The notes beneath the pieces were generated by a model, which was given only the letters and a program-made list of their open reading frames with translations, did no database searches and was not told the origin of the DNA. A program made the translations under genes and the position numbers. From NCBI GenBank assembly GCA_937877075.1, contig CALEGD010000080.1, positions 1 through 47,517 on the forward strand: a stretch of 47,517 bases of DNA. Direction: 5' to 3'. The DNA is from an uncultured Acholeplasmatales bacterium (GTDB lineage: Bacteria > Bacillota_I > Bacilli_A > ML615J-28 > CAG-698). Within the stretch, counting starts at the first letter, position 1. Every line of letters starts with the position of its first letter. Below are positions 17,412 to 27,500 of this stretch, one piece after another.

Positions 17412-19484
17412 TTATTCCCAGCTTAACTTAGGATTTACTCCAGTTTCAAAAACCCAAATATTTTCAGGAAATAAATTAAGACCTGATTGTAAATCATTTG
17501 TACTCTTAGCTAATATTCCATCACCAATACCGGTATTTGCATTACCGATGCGATCAATTGGAGCTAAGGTGCTGTCATAATAGTTATTTGCATAAATGCT
17601 ATTATAGGTTCCACCAGTTGTTCTGCCGGTAAAACCACCAACTAAGACTAAATTTGATGAATAATCAGTACTTAAAGTAGTCATAGCTAAGCAATTAGTT
17701 ACCTTACTATTATAGCCTTCTAATCTTCCGATAAATCCACCTATTTGAGCAAAAGTTCCTGTTGCTTTAATAAGTCCTTCTGAATAAGAATTATTTATTT
17801 TCCCAGAACCTAAATAGCCAACAAAACCGCCGACATAAGATGTACCAATACAATCAACTTTCGCAAAGCTTTCCGAAATAGTCAGAGAATTATCGGTTAA
17901 CATTCCGATAAAACCACCGGCAAAACTTTGTTCACCGCCAGTAACAGTCAAGGAGCCACTTGCTGAAGACTGAGAAATAAGAGTTTCAACTTCCGGATTA
18001 CTTGCTTTACCTACAAATCCACTCGCAATAAAATTTTCAGCGCTTATATTCCCTTCATAATGACAGTTTGTAAGATTTGATCTTTCAAGATTCCCAGTTA
18101 TACCGCCTAAGGTACCAACACCGTTTGTGGAAATGACATTGATATCAGCTTTAACAGTAACATTGCTGATTTCACTTTGGATAATTTTTCCGCTTAAACC
18201 ACCGACATTAGGATTGGCATTTGTTGTAGTTAGATTAATTTCACCTTCTAAAGTTAGGTTTTTCACAATCCCGTTTTCGATGGTACCAAAGAATCCAACT
18301 TCTTTTAAATCTATAATTATATTCAGGCCACTAATTTTATGGTTATCACCATCAAAGACTCCAGAGAATACTTCTATTGGTTGAAAATCAGCTGATAAAA
18401 TAATATCATTATTTAATTTATAACTTCCGAATGGAGATATATTTCTTAGTTCTTCTTCAGTAGAAATTAATGTCAATTTGCAGACTACTTTTGAACTGAG
18501 TACTGAAGAATTATGCAAACTTGATAAAGCTTTAACCTGTAGATAACTTCCATCCTGATTTAATATTTCAGATGGGATATTATATGAGGTCGTAGTAATG
18601 GTATCTAACAAAACATTATTCGCATAAATTTCGTAACCAGTTGCTTGATCAACGCCTTCAAAACTGAGTACGCCCTCGGTAATGTTTAAATTCTTAGGAG
18701 CTGGAAGTGTCAGTTTCGCAAAATTCAAGGTTACTTCTGTAAAATCAGAATCGGTAAAATTTGTAGTATCCAAAGATATTGCTTGTACCTTTACTTTAAC
18801 TGCACCGACAAATTCATATTTCACAGATAATGAAGAAATATTTGTCTCTTTAGTAATATTATCATTAATAATAATTTGATATTTGCTAGCATTAGTAACC
18901 GAATCCCAACTAATTACCCCATCAGAAACTTGGATATTTTGTGGTTCTTCTAAGGGAATCTTTACTAAATAAGGGCTAGAATAGGAACTAGATATAATAA
19001 TACCATCAGAACTTCCAGTCGCTAAAATCTGCACTTGGAAAGGTTCAGAAGTTTGGATTTCATATTCATTTTCAAGCGTCAAATATTCTGCGCCATTGAT
19101 TTTTAGAACGTATCCCGTTGCTCCATCGACTTGATCCCAAGTAATTTTATTTGCGCTTTGGGTGATATTTTTTGGAGTTTCTAAATTTAATTTCGCTACA
19201 AAATTATATTCTAGGCTAAAAGCTGATGTTTTATTTTTATTAATTGCTTTTACACTAACTTTTATTGAGCCTAAATATTCACTAGGAAGGCAAAACTCAT
19301 TTACTGAGACTTCATATTCATCATCATTAACTTTAATAATATAAGCGCTCGCACCTTTTACTTCATCCCAAGTTAGAGTGCGACCATCAAGTTCTATATT
19401 TTCAGGAGAGCTAATAGCAGTGCAACCGCTAAGTAAAATAAAACTAAAAATCAGAATTAAAAATGTTATTATCTTTTTATTCAT
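17412..19484 (-). CDS. Surface lipoprotein with FN3-like repeats and GLUG region
   Basis: The 690-aa protein starts with a lipoprotein signal (lipobox LSGC, Cys21). Four FN3-like repeats of about 80 residues follow (to about residue 350), each with the pattern ITWDxVxGATxYxIKIN. Residues about 360-670 form a GLUG-type beta-helix, with repeats such as VGGLSGKI, GTLGGITGNL and AGGFIGML, and the usual end NIWVFETGVNPKLSWE. Such proteins are anchored on the membrane and act in binding or adhesion, and no catalytic motif is seen. TAGGAG precedes the ATG. The start is 9 bp past the upstream GH130 stop, and it is the last gene before the terminator, so it probably belongs to the glycan operon. Confidence 0.88.
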   Translation of the reverse strand: MNKKIITFLILIFSFILLSGCTAISSPENIELDGRTLTWDEVKGASAYIIKVNDDEYEVSVNEFCLPSEYLGSIKVSVKAINKNKTSAFSLEYNFVAKLNLETPKNITQSANKITWDQVDGATGYVLKINGAEYLTLENEYEIQTSEPFQVQILATGSSDGIIISSSYSSPYLVKIPLEEPQNIQVSDGVISWDSVTNASKYQIIINDNITKETNISSLSVKYEFVGAVKVKVQAISLDTTNFTDSDFTEVTLNFAKLTLPAPKNLNITEGVLSFEGVDQATGYEIYANNVLLDTITTTSYNIPSEILNQDGSYLQVKALSSLHNSSVLSSKVVCKLTLISTEEELRNISPFGSYKLNNDIILSADFQPIEVFSGVFDGDNHKISGLNIIIDLKEVGFFGTIENGIVKNLTLEGEINLTTTNANPNVGGLSGKIIQSEISNVTVKADINVISTNGVGTLGGITGNLERSNLTNCHYEGNISAENFIASGFVGKASNPEVETLISQSSASGSLTVTGGEQSFAGGFIGMLTDNSLTISESFAKVDCIGTSYVGGFVGYLGSGKINNSYSEGLIKATGTFAQIGGFIGRLEGYNSKVTNCLAMTTLSTDYSSNLVLVGGFTGRTTGGTYNSIYANNYYDSTLAPIDRIGNANTGIGDGILAKSTNDLQSGLNLFPENIWVFETGVNPKLSWE

Positions 19485-19493
19485 TTTACACTC

Positions 19494-22007
19494 CTACGAT
19501 TTCACAGTGCTTATTACACTAGCAGAAATCTTTGCATAAGAAGAAAGGTTATTGATTACTTCTAGTGTCTTTGCATCACGTATATATGACCTTATATAAT
19601 ATTGTTCCGGTAGATTAGTTATGGAATTTAAATCCCATTCTACTTTTACATCTTCACCTTTAGCATAAATTCCTAAATCTAAATGAGAAAAATGTTTAAT
19701 CGAATAATCTACAATTTGTTCGGAAATTTTGTTTCCAGCCAAATCATATAATTCGCTGACGAATTCAATCGCATATGCCGATTTATCTGGTCCATATTTT
19801 TTATTTAAAGCTATAGAACTTACAGTTAAGAGATTATTTTCAAGTTGATAATCCGCGGCTGATGCACTGAAGTCTCCTCTAGCTTTCGCAAGTCCGATAT
19901 ACATATCACCAGCACCATAATATAAAAACCACTGATTATTATATCTAATCATACTGTCAGCAAACATACACTTATTGAATAACCCGTAGTCAATTTTATT
20001 AGTATCGGTTGGATGCAGGGTTGGTTCATCTAAATCCATTCTCACATTTGTAAGTTCAAATGGATTCGATTTGGTGGTTTTCAGTACTCCAAGAGCATAG
20101 AACCAACCATTAACATTTGGTTGTTCAAACTGTAAGTTGTTATCGCTTAATCTTCCACCTCCATACATCAGATAGATATTTTCATCATCTTCTCCGTAGA
20201 GATTTGTTAAAGCCATACAGGATTCATTGCCTTTTGTCAGAGCTTCAATATTGTTATTAGCAAATCCGCCGGTATCAATATCAATGATATCTTCAGGATT
20301 AATATGTAAAACATCCTTCGTAAACCCAATTCTTGTATAACTTCCATCTTTCATATAGATGATAAAAACTTTTCCAACTTTTCCAGGACGAGGATCATTA
20401 ATCATCACGGCATTTCCTTCTGGATCAGTAACAAATGTTCCAGATTTGATGAAACCACCATAAGCTGTAAAATCAGGAGCGAGTCTACCTGCTTTATGGA
20501 ATGTGATAAAATCATGAGTATAAATAATTCCTTCTCTGGTAACAGAGTTATCATACATTGTATAGGTAATATAATAAGTTGTTTTTCCATCTCGATTAGG
20601 GTCATTAACAACTTTAAACATACGTGGATCTTCTAAACCTCCACCTTGTTCATCAGCTGAAGTCGGCCAAGCAATAGGATTATTCTCACCACGGATGAAA
20701 TTTACTCCATCATATGAATAAGCATAAGCTAGTGTCGACATATGGCCAAGTTCATATTTAGACCTATTATCACTCATAAAATAGTATTGGAAGTTATCTG
20801 GAAGTTCCGCTCTGTAAATCATATGGAACATTCCTCTATCTTCATCATAAACTACGGCTGGATTGTATGTTCCGTAAGATTCAAAGCCAGGAATATTTCC
20901 ATCTTTGATACTTTCAAGATTTGTTACTACCCCATCAGCTTCCCGTGGGGAACCGATTGGAGCGATAATTAATCCACTTTCGTTTAAAGTAATATTATTC
21001 ATTGCTGTCCATGCGGGAGAATTTTTAGAATATTCCATTACTTTTCCAAGGGGAATAGCCTGGATAAGATTCCAATCATATATTTCGAAGGAATAGATGG
21101 AGAAAGTAGAATCCCAAGGATATCTTCCATCTTTTTTTGACTGTTCCGAAGTTTCTCTTTGTAAGAGTTCAACTTTAATAAATCTAGTTGTAACCTTTTC
21201 TTTAAGGGAGAAACTATCAACTTCACCAAGTCCGGTATCAGAAGCAATTTGTACTTCCCAACCTTGATCATCTCTAGCTGGTTGAGTACTGCTTTGGTGG
21301 GTATAGATTCTAAAGCGTCTAGCAAAGGATATTTCCCAACGGATTTTAATCATATCAAAAGTTTTGGATTCTTTAAGATCAATAATAAAATACTGATTAT
21401 CTGCGGCTTCTGATGCCCATCTTGTGTCAGCAAGATTATCAACCAAAAGGTTTTTATTTAAATTAACTTCATTTTCACTAGATGAAACTTCAGTTACTTC
21501 ACTGCCAACAGCCTCATTCATCGGTCCATAAACTTCAAAACTATAAAATGAATAACCATAAGTGGTTGCTCTTTTTATTCCCTGGAATTTCACAAACTTT
21601 GCTTCAACCCAAGTCGGAAATTCAATTACATCAATGGTTTTATTAGTGTTTTTTACATTTGCAACTGTTGTCCAATTGGCAGCATCCAATGATAACTGAA
21701 TTTCATATTCAGCTGCAAAAGCTGCTTCCCAGTCGATAACAACTTTTCCGACCTTTTCTAGAGATCCTAAATCAACATAAAAATACACATTATCTTCTTC
21801 AAAACTTGCATAGCGGGTCGTAGCGTTGCCATCAACCGCTTTTGTATTGGTATTATCATCAGTGTGGTGGGTAGAGACCACTCTTCTTCCATAGGCTAAA
21901 TCTACGCCGTATTCTCTTGCTTCAGCTAAAGCCGTAACCTCTTTATTTGGGAGCATAAAAAGTAAGAACAGGAACAATAGACTTAAGATCATTATTTTAT
22001 TTTTCAT
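19494..22007 (-). CDS. Secreted GH130-family enzyme with two F5/8C (CBM32-like) domains
   Basis: GH130 enzymes cleave beta-mannosides by phosphorolysis or hydrolysis. Here an exported form suggests hydrolysis. I place the start at 22007 (about 837 aa): GGAGTACA precedes it, a signal peptide without lipobox follows, and it overlaps the GH125 stop by 4 bp (ATGA). Two discoidin/F5-8C domains (about 30-165 and 170-315) show AVDGNATTRYAS/DNLADTRWAS and IDWEAAFAAEYEIQLS/IRWEISFARRFRIYT. The five-bladed propeller (about 320-720) has YNPAVVYDEDRGMFHMIYRA, GLEDPRMFKV and FLYYGAGDMYIGLAKA, the GH130 hallmarks including the catalytic-region Asp. A beta-sandwich ends the protein. There is no cell-wall sorting signal, so attachment would be through binding. 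Confidence 0.9.
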   Translation of the reverse strand: MKNKIMILSLLFLFLLFMLPNKEVTALAEAREYGVDLAYGRRVVSTHHTDDNTNTKAVDGNATTRYASFEEDNVYFYVDLGSLEKVGKVVIDWEAAFAAEYEIQLSLDAANWTTVANVKNTNKTIDVIEFPTWVEAKFVKFQGIKRATTYGYSFYSFEVYGPMNEAVGSEVTEVSSSENEVNLNKNLLVDNLADTRWASEAADNQYFIIDLKESKTFDMIKIRWEISFARRFRIYTHQSSTQPARDDQGWEVQIASDTGLGEVDSFSLKEKVTTRFIKVELLQRETSEQSKKDGRYPWDSTFSIYSFEIYDWNLIQAIPLGKVMEYSKNSPAWTAMNNITLNESGLIIAPIGSPREADGVVTNLESIKDGNIPGFESYGTYNPAVVYDEDRGMFHMIYRAELPDNFQYYFMSDNRSKYELGHMSTLAYAYSYDGVNFIRGENNPIAWPTSADEQGGGLEDPRMFKVVNDPNRDGKTTYYITYTMYDNSVTREGIIYTHDFITFHKAGRLAPDFTAYGGFIKSGTFVTDPEGNAVMINDPRPGKVGKVFIIYMKDGSYTRIGFTKDVLHINPEDIIDIDTGGFANNNIEALTKGNESCMALTNLYGEDDENIYLMYGGGRLSDNNLQFEQPNVNGWFYALGVLKTTKSNPFELTNVRMDLDEPTLHPTDTNKIDYGLFNKCMFADSMIRYNNQWFLYYGAGDMYIGLAKARGDFSASAADYQLENNLLTVSSIALNKKYGPDKSAYAIEFVSELYDLAGNKISEQIVDYSIKHFSHLDLGIYAKGEDVKVEWDLNSITNLPEQYYIRSYIRDAKTLEVINNLSSYAKISASVISTVKS

Positions 22008-24475
22008 TGTACTCCTCCATTCACACCTAAGATTTTTGTCAGAACTGTATATGCATATAAAGAACAAGGCCAAGTGAAATAATCACGACTATAATTTGTC
22101 GGATCATTAGCATTGAATGCTTCATGCATTACATAGGTTCCACCAGTTGTATTAGTCATATATTCAACCATCAACTTAATTTCATCCATATCTTGGCTAG
22201 TTAGAGCCTGCATAGCAATTGACATATGCCATGGAACTGGTGTTTCCGGATGCGGATTAGTTCCATGTGATATCATATCATGAGGATCACCGATACCACT
22301 TGCATATTCACCTTCATAATAATATGGATTATCACTACTTAAGACAAAATTTCTCGTATTCTGATAAATTTCATTATCAACACTCACATAACCGAGCCAA
22401 GGAGCTGAGATCAAACTTGGAATATTAGCGACATCCATCAAAAGTTTACCTTCGGCTGAATTTGGATCATTAGTCATTCCATTCACTTCAAAAGCATAGA
22501 TCTTTCCATAAACTGGGTGATTATACACACCATAGGTTTCAATAGCATTTCTTACTTCAGAGGCTATATTTTGTGCTTCAGTAGCAAGGGTAGAATCCAA
22601 ATTAAATTCTGTTAATAGAGCCGATATTTTTTCTAAGGCAACTACAGCAAACATATTTCCAGGGATAAAGAATTTATAATAATTGACATCATCGCTTGGA
22701 CGGTAGCCGCTCCAAATTAGTTTAGAATGTACATTGACATCCAAAGAGCCATTTGCTCGGTCAGTGGCATTTTCAATTCGGTAATTATCATCGCTGTGAT
22801 TTTGTTCAGCCTTATAGGTTTCAACGATTCTTCTAGCTGTCATAATAAAGAAAGAATCAAAGATACTACTATCATTGGTTAAGCGGTAATATTCTGATGC
22901 TAACCAAATCGGATAAGCTAAGGAATCCAGTTCAAATTTTCTTTCAAAAACTGATCCATCAGGATTAAAAGCATTAGCATAGGTATCACGGCGGATCTGC
23001 TCAAATTGCTTTTTCAAGATTCCTTTAACCATTAGTCTCACTTCTTCATCTTGATTCATAAACTGAAGATACGGAAGTACTTGAGCACTAGAGTCCCTGA
23101 GCCACATTCCTGGGATATCACCTGTATAAACGAAGGTGCTGCCATCATTTCCATAATGCAAAACTCCTGGCCAATTGCCTTTGTTATTACTAATCCCATC
23201 GATGGTTGCATAAAAGGTTTTTTGAAAGGTTAGTCGCAGTTTTTCATCTGTAATTTGACTGATGATAGGATCGATGATATTTCTCATCACCTGATAGGTT
23301 GGATTCGTTAAAACTTTTTCATTTAAATTTAATGCCAGTTCATCTTGAACCATCGGCAACTCTGGATAATAAGTATAAATATCTTCTAAGGTAACCAAAC
23401 CCCAATCACCTTTAGAATTATCCACAATTTCCAAATATAAGCATTCACCTTGATATTTGCTTAAATCAAGATAATACAAATGGGTTTTTTCTTCATCTTC
23501 ATCTTTCCAACGATTTGAGTAGGTTCTAAATACTTCTTCATTGGTTCCGACTTTTTTTACACTCAAATAGGTCAGTTCCGGATTTTTCGTTGCTCCCAAA
23601 CGGAAAGAAATTAATCCCGTTCCCGCAACTTTAAAACTACTAGATCTAAGTATTCCGACTGAAGCTTCATTCGGTCGATTGGAGAGTCTTTGGTTGGCAT
23701 TAATGTGTTCTGCTTTGAAAGCATCAGCATCACCGATTACTTCCCAACCAGCCAAGGTATTCAAAGAAAAATCTCCATTATAGAGCACATTAGGCGTTCC
23801 AGCTTCATCAGTAAATACTGGTTTGATATCTTCGGCTTCATAATAGCCAACTAAATCCGGTTTAGCATCATAATAAGTTACAAAACTATCTAAGGTGATA
23901 TAACCCCAATTAGCTGTAGAGTCATCAACAACTAAGATATATACTTCTTTACCACTGTGAAGAGATAAATCAGCATAATAACCAACTAAGTTAGCTTCAC
24001 GGTAATTATCTTTATCAGTAAGATAATTCGTAGAATTAAATTTTGCATTTGCAAATCGGAACAATTCTTGATTATCTTTTGCATCAACAACGCTTATGTA
24101 AGTCAGACCGGCATTTTTACCTGCCCCTAATTTGAAAGAAATATAATTACTTCCGCCAATTTTAAAGGTACTTGATTTCATTCTTCCAGTATACTGTTCA
24201 TGATAAGTCCCATATAAATAAGTACCATCTTTATTGTAGTCAACTTCATAAGTGCCATTTTGATTAAATACATCATCAGTCACACCAGCATTACTAAAGG
24301 CATTGCCACTGATAATGGTCCAATCTTTTAAATTTCCAGTTTCAAATCCACCGTTTTTAATCTCAAACTCGGAATTATCAACTTCTGTTGGTTTTTTATC
24401 ACAAGCAATCAAGAGATTAAATAACAGGAATAATATAAGTAATATGTTTATCTTCTTTTTCAAATCTTTCACCAT
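22004..24475 (-). CDS. GH125 exo-alpha-1,6-mannosidase lipoprotein
   Basis: GH125 removes alpha-1,6-linked mannose from N-glycans or mannan. The 823-aa protein has a lipoprotein signal (LIAC) and two copies of a beta-sandwich module (about 37-205 and 225-385, KNGGFETGNLKDW and LYNGDFSLNTLAGW) that recurs in two upstream neighbours. The GH125 catalytic domain (about 390-820) carries FVYTGDIPGMWLRDSSAQV, SGYRPSDD (general acid Asp of the family) and VMHEAFNANDP (general base Glu), ending FTWPCSLYAY. The start ATG at 24475 has only a weak ribosome site and lies 8 bases after a perfect 12-bp hairpin, a possible control point. The GTG at 24472 is an alternative. The module-by-module reading is by eye. 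Confidence 0.93.
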   Translation of the reverse strand: MVKDLKKKINILLILFLLFNLLIACDKKPTEVDNSEFEIKNGGFETGNLKDWTIISGNAFSNAGVTDDVFNQNGTYEVDYNKDGTYLYGTYHEQYTGRMKSSTFKIGGSNYISFKLGAGKNAGLTYISVVDAKDNQELFRFANAKFNSTNYLTDKDNYREANLVGYYADLSLHSGKEVYILVVDDSTANWGYITLDSFVTYYDAKPDLVGYYEAEDIKPVFTDEAGTPNVLYNGDFSLNTLAGWEVIGDADAFKAEHINANQRLSNRPNEASVGILRSSSFKVAGTGLISFRLGATKNPELTYLSVKKVGTNEEVFRTYSNRWKDEDEEKTHLYYLDLSKYQGECLYLEIVDNSKGDWGLVTLEDIYTYYPELPMVQDELALNLNEKVLTNPTYQVMRNIIDPIISQITDEKLRLTFQKTFYATIDGISNNKGNWPGVLHYGNDGSTFVYTGDIPGMWLRDSSAQVLPYLQFMNQDEEVRLMVKGILKKQFEQIRRDTYANAFNPDGSVFERKFELDSLAYPIWLASEYYRLTNDSSIFDSFFIMTARRIVETYKAEQNHSDDNYRIENATDRANGSLDVNVHSKLIWSGYRPSDDVNYYKFFIPGNMFAVVALEKISALLTEFNLDSTLATEAQNIASEVRNAIETYGVYNHPVYGKIYAFEVNGMTNDPNSAEGKLLMDVANIPSLISAPWLGYVSVDNEIYQNTRNFVLSSDNPYYYEGEYASGIGDPHDMISHGTNPHPETPVPWHMSIAMQALTSQDMDEIKLMVEYMTNTTGGTYVMHEAFNANDPTNYSRDYFTWPCSLYAYTVLTKILGVNGGVQ

Positions 24476-24483
24476 AATATCTT

Positions 24484-24513
24484 GTGTAAGCTACATTTTA
24501 CTGTAGCTTACAC
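24484..24513 (-). promoter_or_regulatory. Perfect 12-bp inverted repeat before the GH125 gene
   Basis: GTGTAAGCTACA (24484-24495) and TGTAGCTTACAC (24502-24513) pair fully around a 6-nt loop. On the coding (minus) strand it sits between the stop of the 1702-aa gene and the GH125 start, 8 bases before the ATG, and is followed by AAGATATT, not a U-run, so it is not an intrinsic terminator for this operon. It could be an operator, an mRNA stability/processing hairpin or a translation control element. Confidence 0.7.
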
Positions 24514-24529
24514 TTTTAATTTTTCTTGA

Positions 24530-27500
24530 TTAATAAGGTAATGTATAATTAAAAGTTGTTTCAATCCCAGAAATCATAACCGCACGATCCGATGCTACAA
24601 CACTATTGAATTCATCTTGATTAACTAATCTAATGGCATCAATCTTTGTTAAGCCCCAGCTGGCATTTACGTTATCTGCAAATTCCAAATAATATAATTT
24701 AGCTTCATCGAGACCGGATAAATCTAGCATCTGATTTTGGAAATCTCCGCCTTCATAATCCCATAAATTATCTCTTCTGACAAATCTCAATACTTCGATA
24801 TTAGTTCCGACTTCTTTTACGGATACAAAAATCTGTTTATCAGCTTTCAATCTTCCTGCCCAGTCAAAGCGAATATACTTATTACCAATGACATTAAAGG
24901 CACTTGATCTTAAAACTGCAGTGGCACCATCACCAGATACATTACTCATTGCAGAGCCGTTTTCGATTCTAAACTCGCCATTAACATTTTGCCAATTATC
25001 TAAGTTGCTATCAAAGTAACCATTTTTGATGGTATTATCTGCTGTTTCAACATTTAAAATTTGCGGTACAATATTAGTTGCTAGTTCTTCAGGATTTAGA
25101 ATTGGTTCACTTTCATAATAAGTATAGAAACTGTCTGCAGCAAGTACACACCATTCAAATGAGGTAGTATCAGAAATTGTGAAATAGAGACTTTCACCCA
25201 AATTAGCAACTGTACTTAAATCAAAGTAATATTGGAATAAGTAAGCTTCACCATTTCCAGTATCTGTAGGTTGATTGAATCTAGTGTTTCCGAATCTTGC
25301 AACTTCATAATTATCTAAAGTTCTTCTGACTGAAATATAGGCAAAAGATGTATTTTGACCACCGCCTAATTTAAAACTAATCCAGCCACTTCCACCTAGA
25401 AGAAAATCAGATGAGCGTAAATGACCCATACGTTCTTGTCCAGAATCTTTAGAAATCGCACCACCATATATACCTAAATTAAAGTTTCCATCGCGGTTAT
25501 AAGCATAATTCTGATCGAAATATCCACTATTTACAACTCGATCATCAGTCCAGGCTAACATTCCAGCTTCATTTTTCCAAATGCCGAAACTATTCCAACC
25601 ATAAAGATTGCCAGTTTCAAAACCACCATTCAAGACACGATAAGAAGCATTATCAAAAGCAACTACAAAGCCGACATTATTATTTTCCACTGTCTTCAAC
25701 ATTAAAGATGCATTCTCACTGTTGAATTGATAGATATAATTTAAGAATGAAGCCTTCAAGCAGAGTTGATTATTAATATTATCATAGGTATAATCAACAT
25801 TTTCAGTTAAGACTGTTCCTAAATAATTAACTTCCGATAAAGTATTAGAATTTAAGTTTACATCATAATATACATCATTATTTTTATCGATCTGATATCC
25901 GGTTGAGGCCAGGGTTACTTCTGGTAAACCTTGTGCAGTTTCAACAGTTATATAGAATGGAAGCGAATAAGAGGCTATTTGAACTGTAAAGTTTAGAGTA
26001 CCTTCTGTTAAAGTTTCCAAATAGCTTCCGAGGATTGTTAAAGCGCCGTTAGCATAATGATAATTAGAACTATCAACAGCAACATCATTATAGAATAAAG
26101 CTTCAAAAGTCTTATCATAAACTTCAAAGTCTATTTCCACAGGTGCTAATGATGATTCTAGATAAACAGCATCAGTAGTTAAAAGAATTGGTTCCCTGCT
26201 GTCAGTAACTTCGATAAATAATTCTGATTCACCATAGCCATTGCTTACGATTAATTTCACTGTTCCATAATTTTGATTATTCAAATATGAACTTCTAATG
26301 GTAAGTAGACCATCTTGGAAACTGTAATCTTCAGTTAAAAGCTCAACTCCATTATTTTTATTACTTAAAATTACTAGAGGAGAACCACTTAAACTGAATT
26401 CAACATCTGCTGGAGCATTCTTATCAAAATTATTTTCATTTACTGAAGCTGAAAGCTTATCAACTACAGTAATTATAAAATCAACTCTTCCGCCTTCTGT
26501 ATATAAGGTAAATATGTTTTCACCATAACTTAAAGTATTCAAGTATGTTGCTTTTACTGTAAAGTAACGGTAAGATCCACTCTTTTCCTGAACAGTATAA
26601 TCTGTTCCACCTATTAACTCATATTCATCGTTCATAAGTTTATATACTGGGAAGGAGTAAGAATCTTCGATTATTGTATAAACGATATCGCCTTCTGTTG
26701 TTCCAAGGGCTTTATAATATAATTTATCATCTTTTTCAGCAACCATAGGAACAAGTTGTTTATAGACAATATCCATAATGATATTATCACTTATTACACC
26801 TGTTGAATCAGTAGCTGTATAAGTAAAGATAATTGTTCCGAACCAACCTGGGTTTCTTTCCACACTGAAACTCTTAGTTTCATCACTAAGATAGATTCTA
26901 CCAAATTCTCCAGTTATTTCTTTGCTGTCAACAGATACTAAACCAACCTTTTCGCTTCCTTCAGGAGTTTCTGAATAATCATAATAAACAACTTCGATAA
27001 AGTTAAAGGAAACAAGAGTCCATGGACTGATAGGTGTTACTCGGAAAGCCTCATTAGTTATTCCTTCATTTGTGTATTTGGTTACATTTTGACTGCCGGT
27101 ATTTGCCAAAGGTTTATCGGAAACATTAATGATGAAGCTATCTTCGCCATTACTATTAGAAATAATGAAATTAATAGGACCATAATTTAGACTACTAAGA
27201 TAGGTAGTATAAATTACTAAAGTATCGGATGTTATCAGATAATTAGCTGCATCCACTAAAGTATCATCTTGGTATAAAACTGTTTCTAGATCTAAGCCAT
27301 ATAAAGAAAGATTGACAATCACATCTTCAGTAAGATTTGTTCTTTCAATATTGATATCTTTATTAGAAACAATTTCTGGAGCCGTAGCTTCTTTGACTGA
27401 TACCGTGATCATTTCAAGATCATTAATTCGAATCTTATAGATACCAGGAGTTAAACTGTCAACAAATGTATGAAGAATAGTTAAAGTATTATCAACAAAT

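Noticed and set aside
24484..24513. Hairpin before GH125 read as an intrinsic terminator
   Set aside because: On the transcribed minus strand it is followed by AAGATATTATGG, not a U-run. The U-rich side faces the plus strand, where no gene ends.
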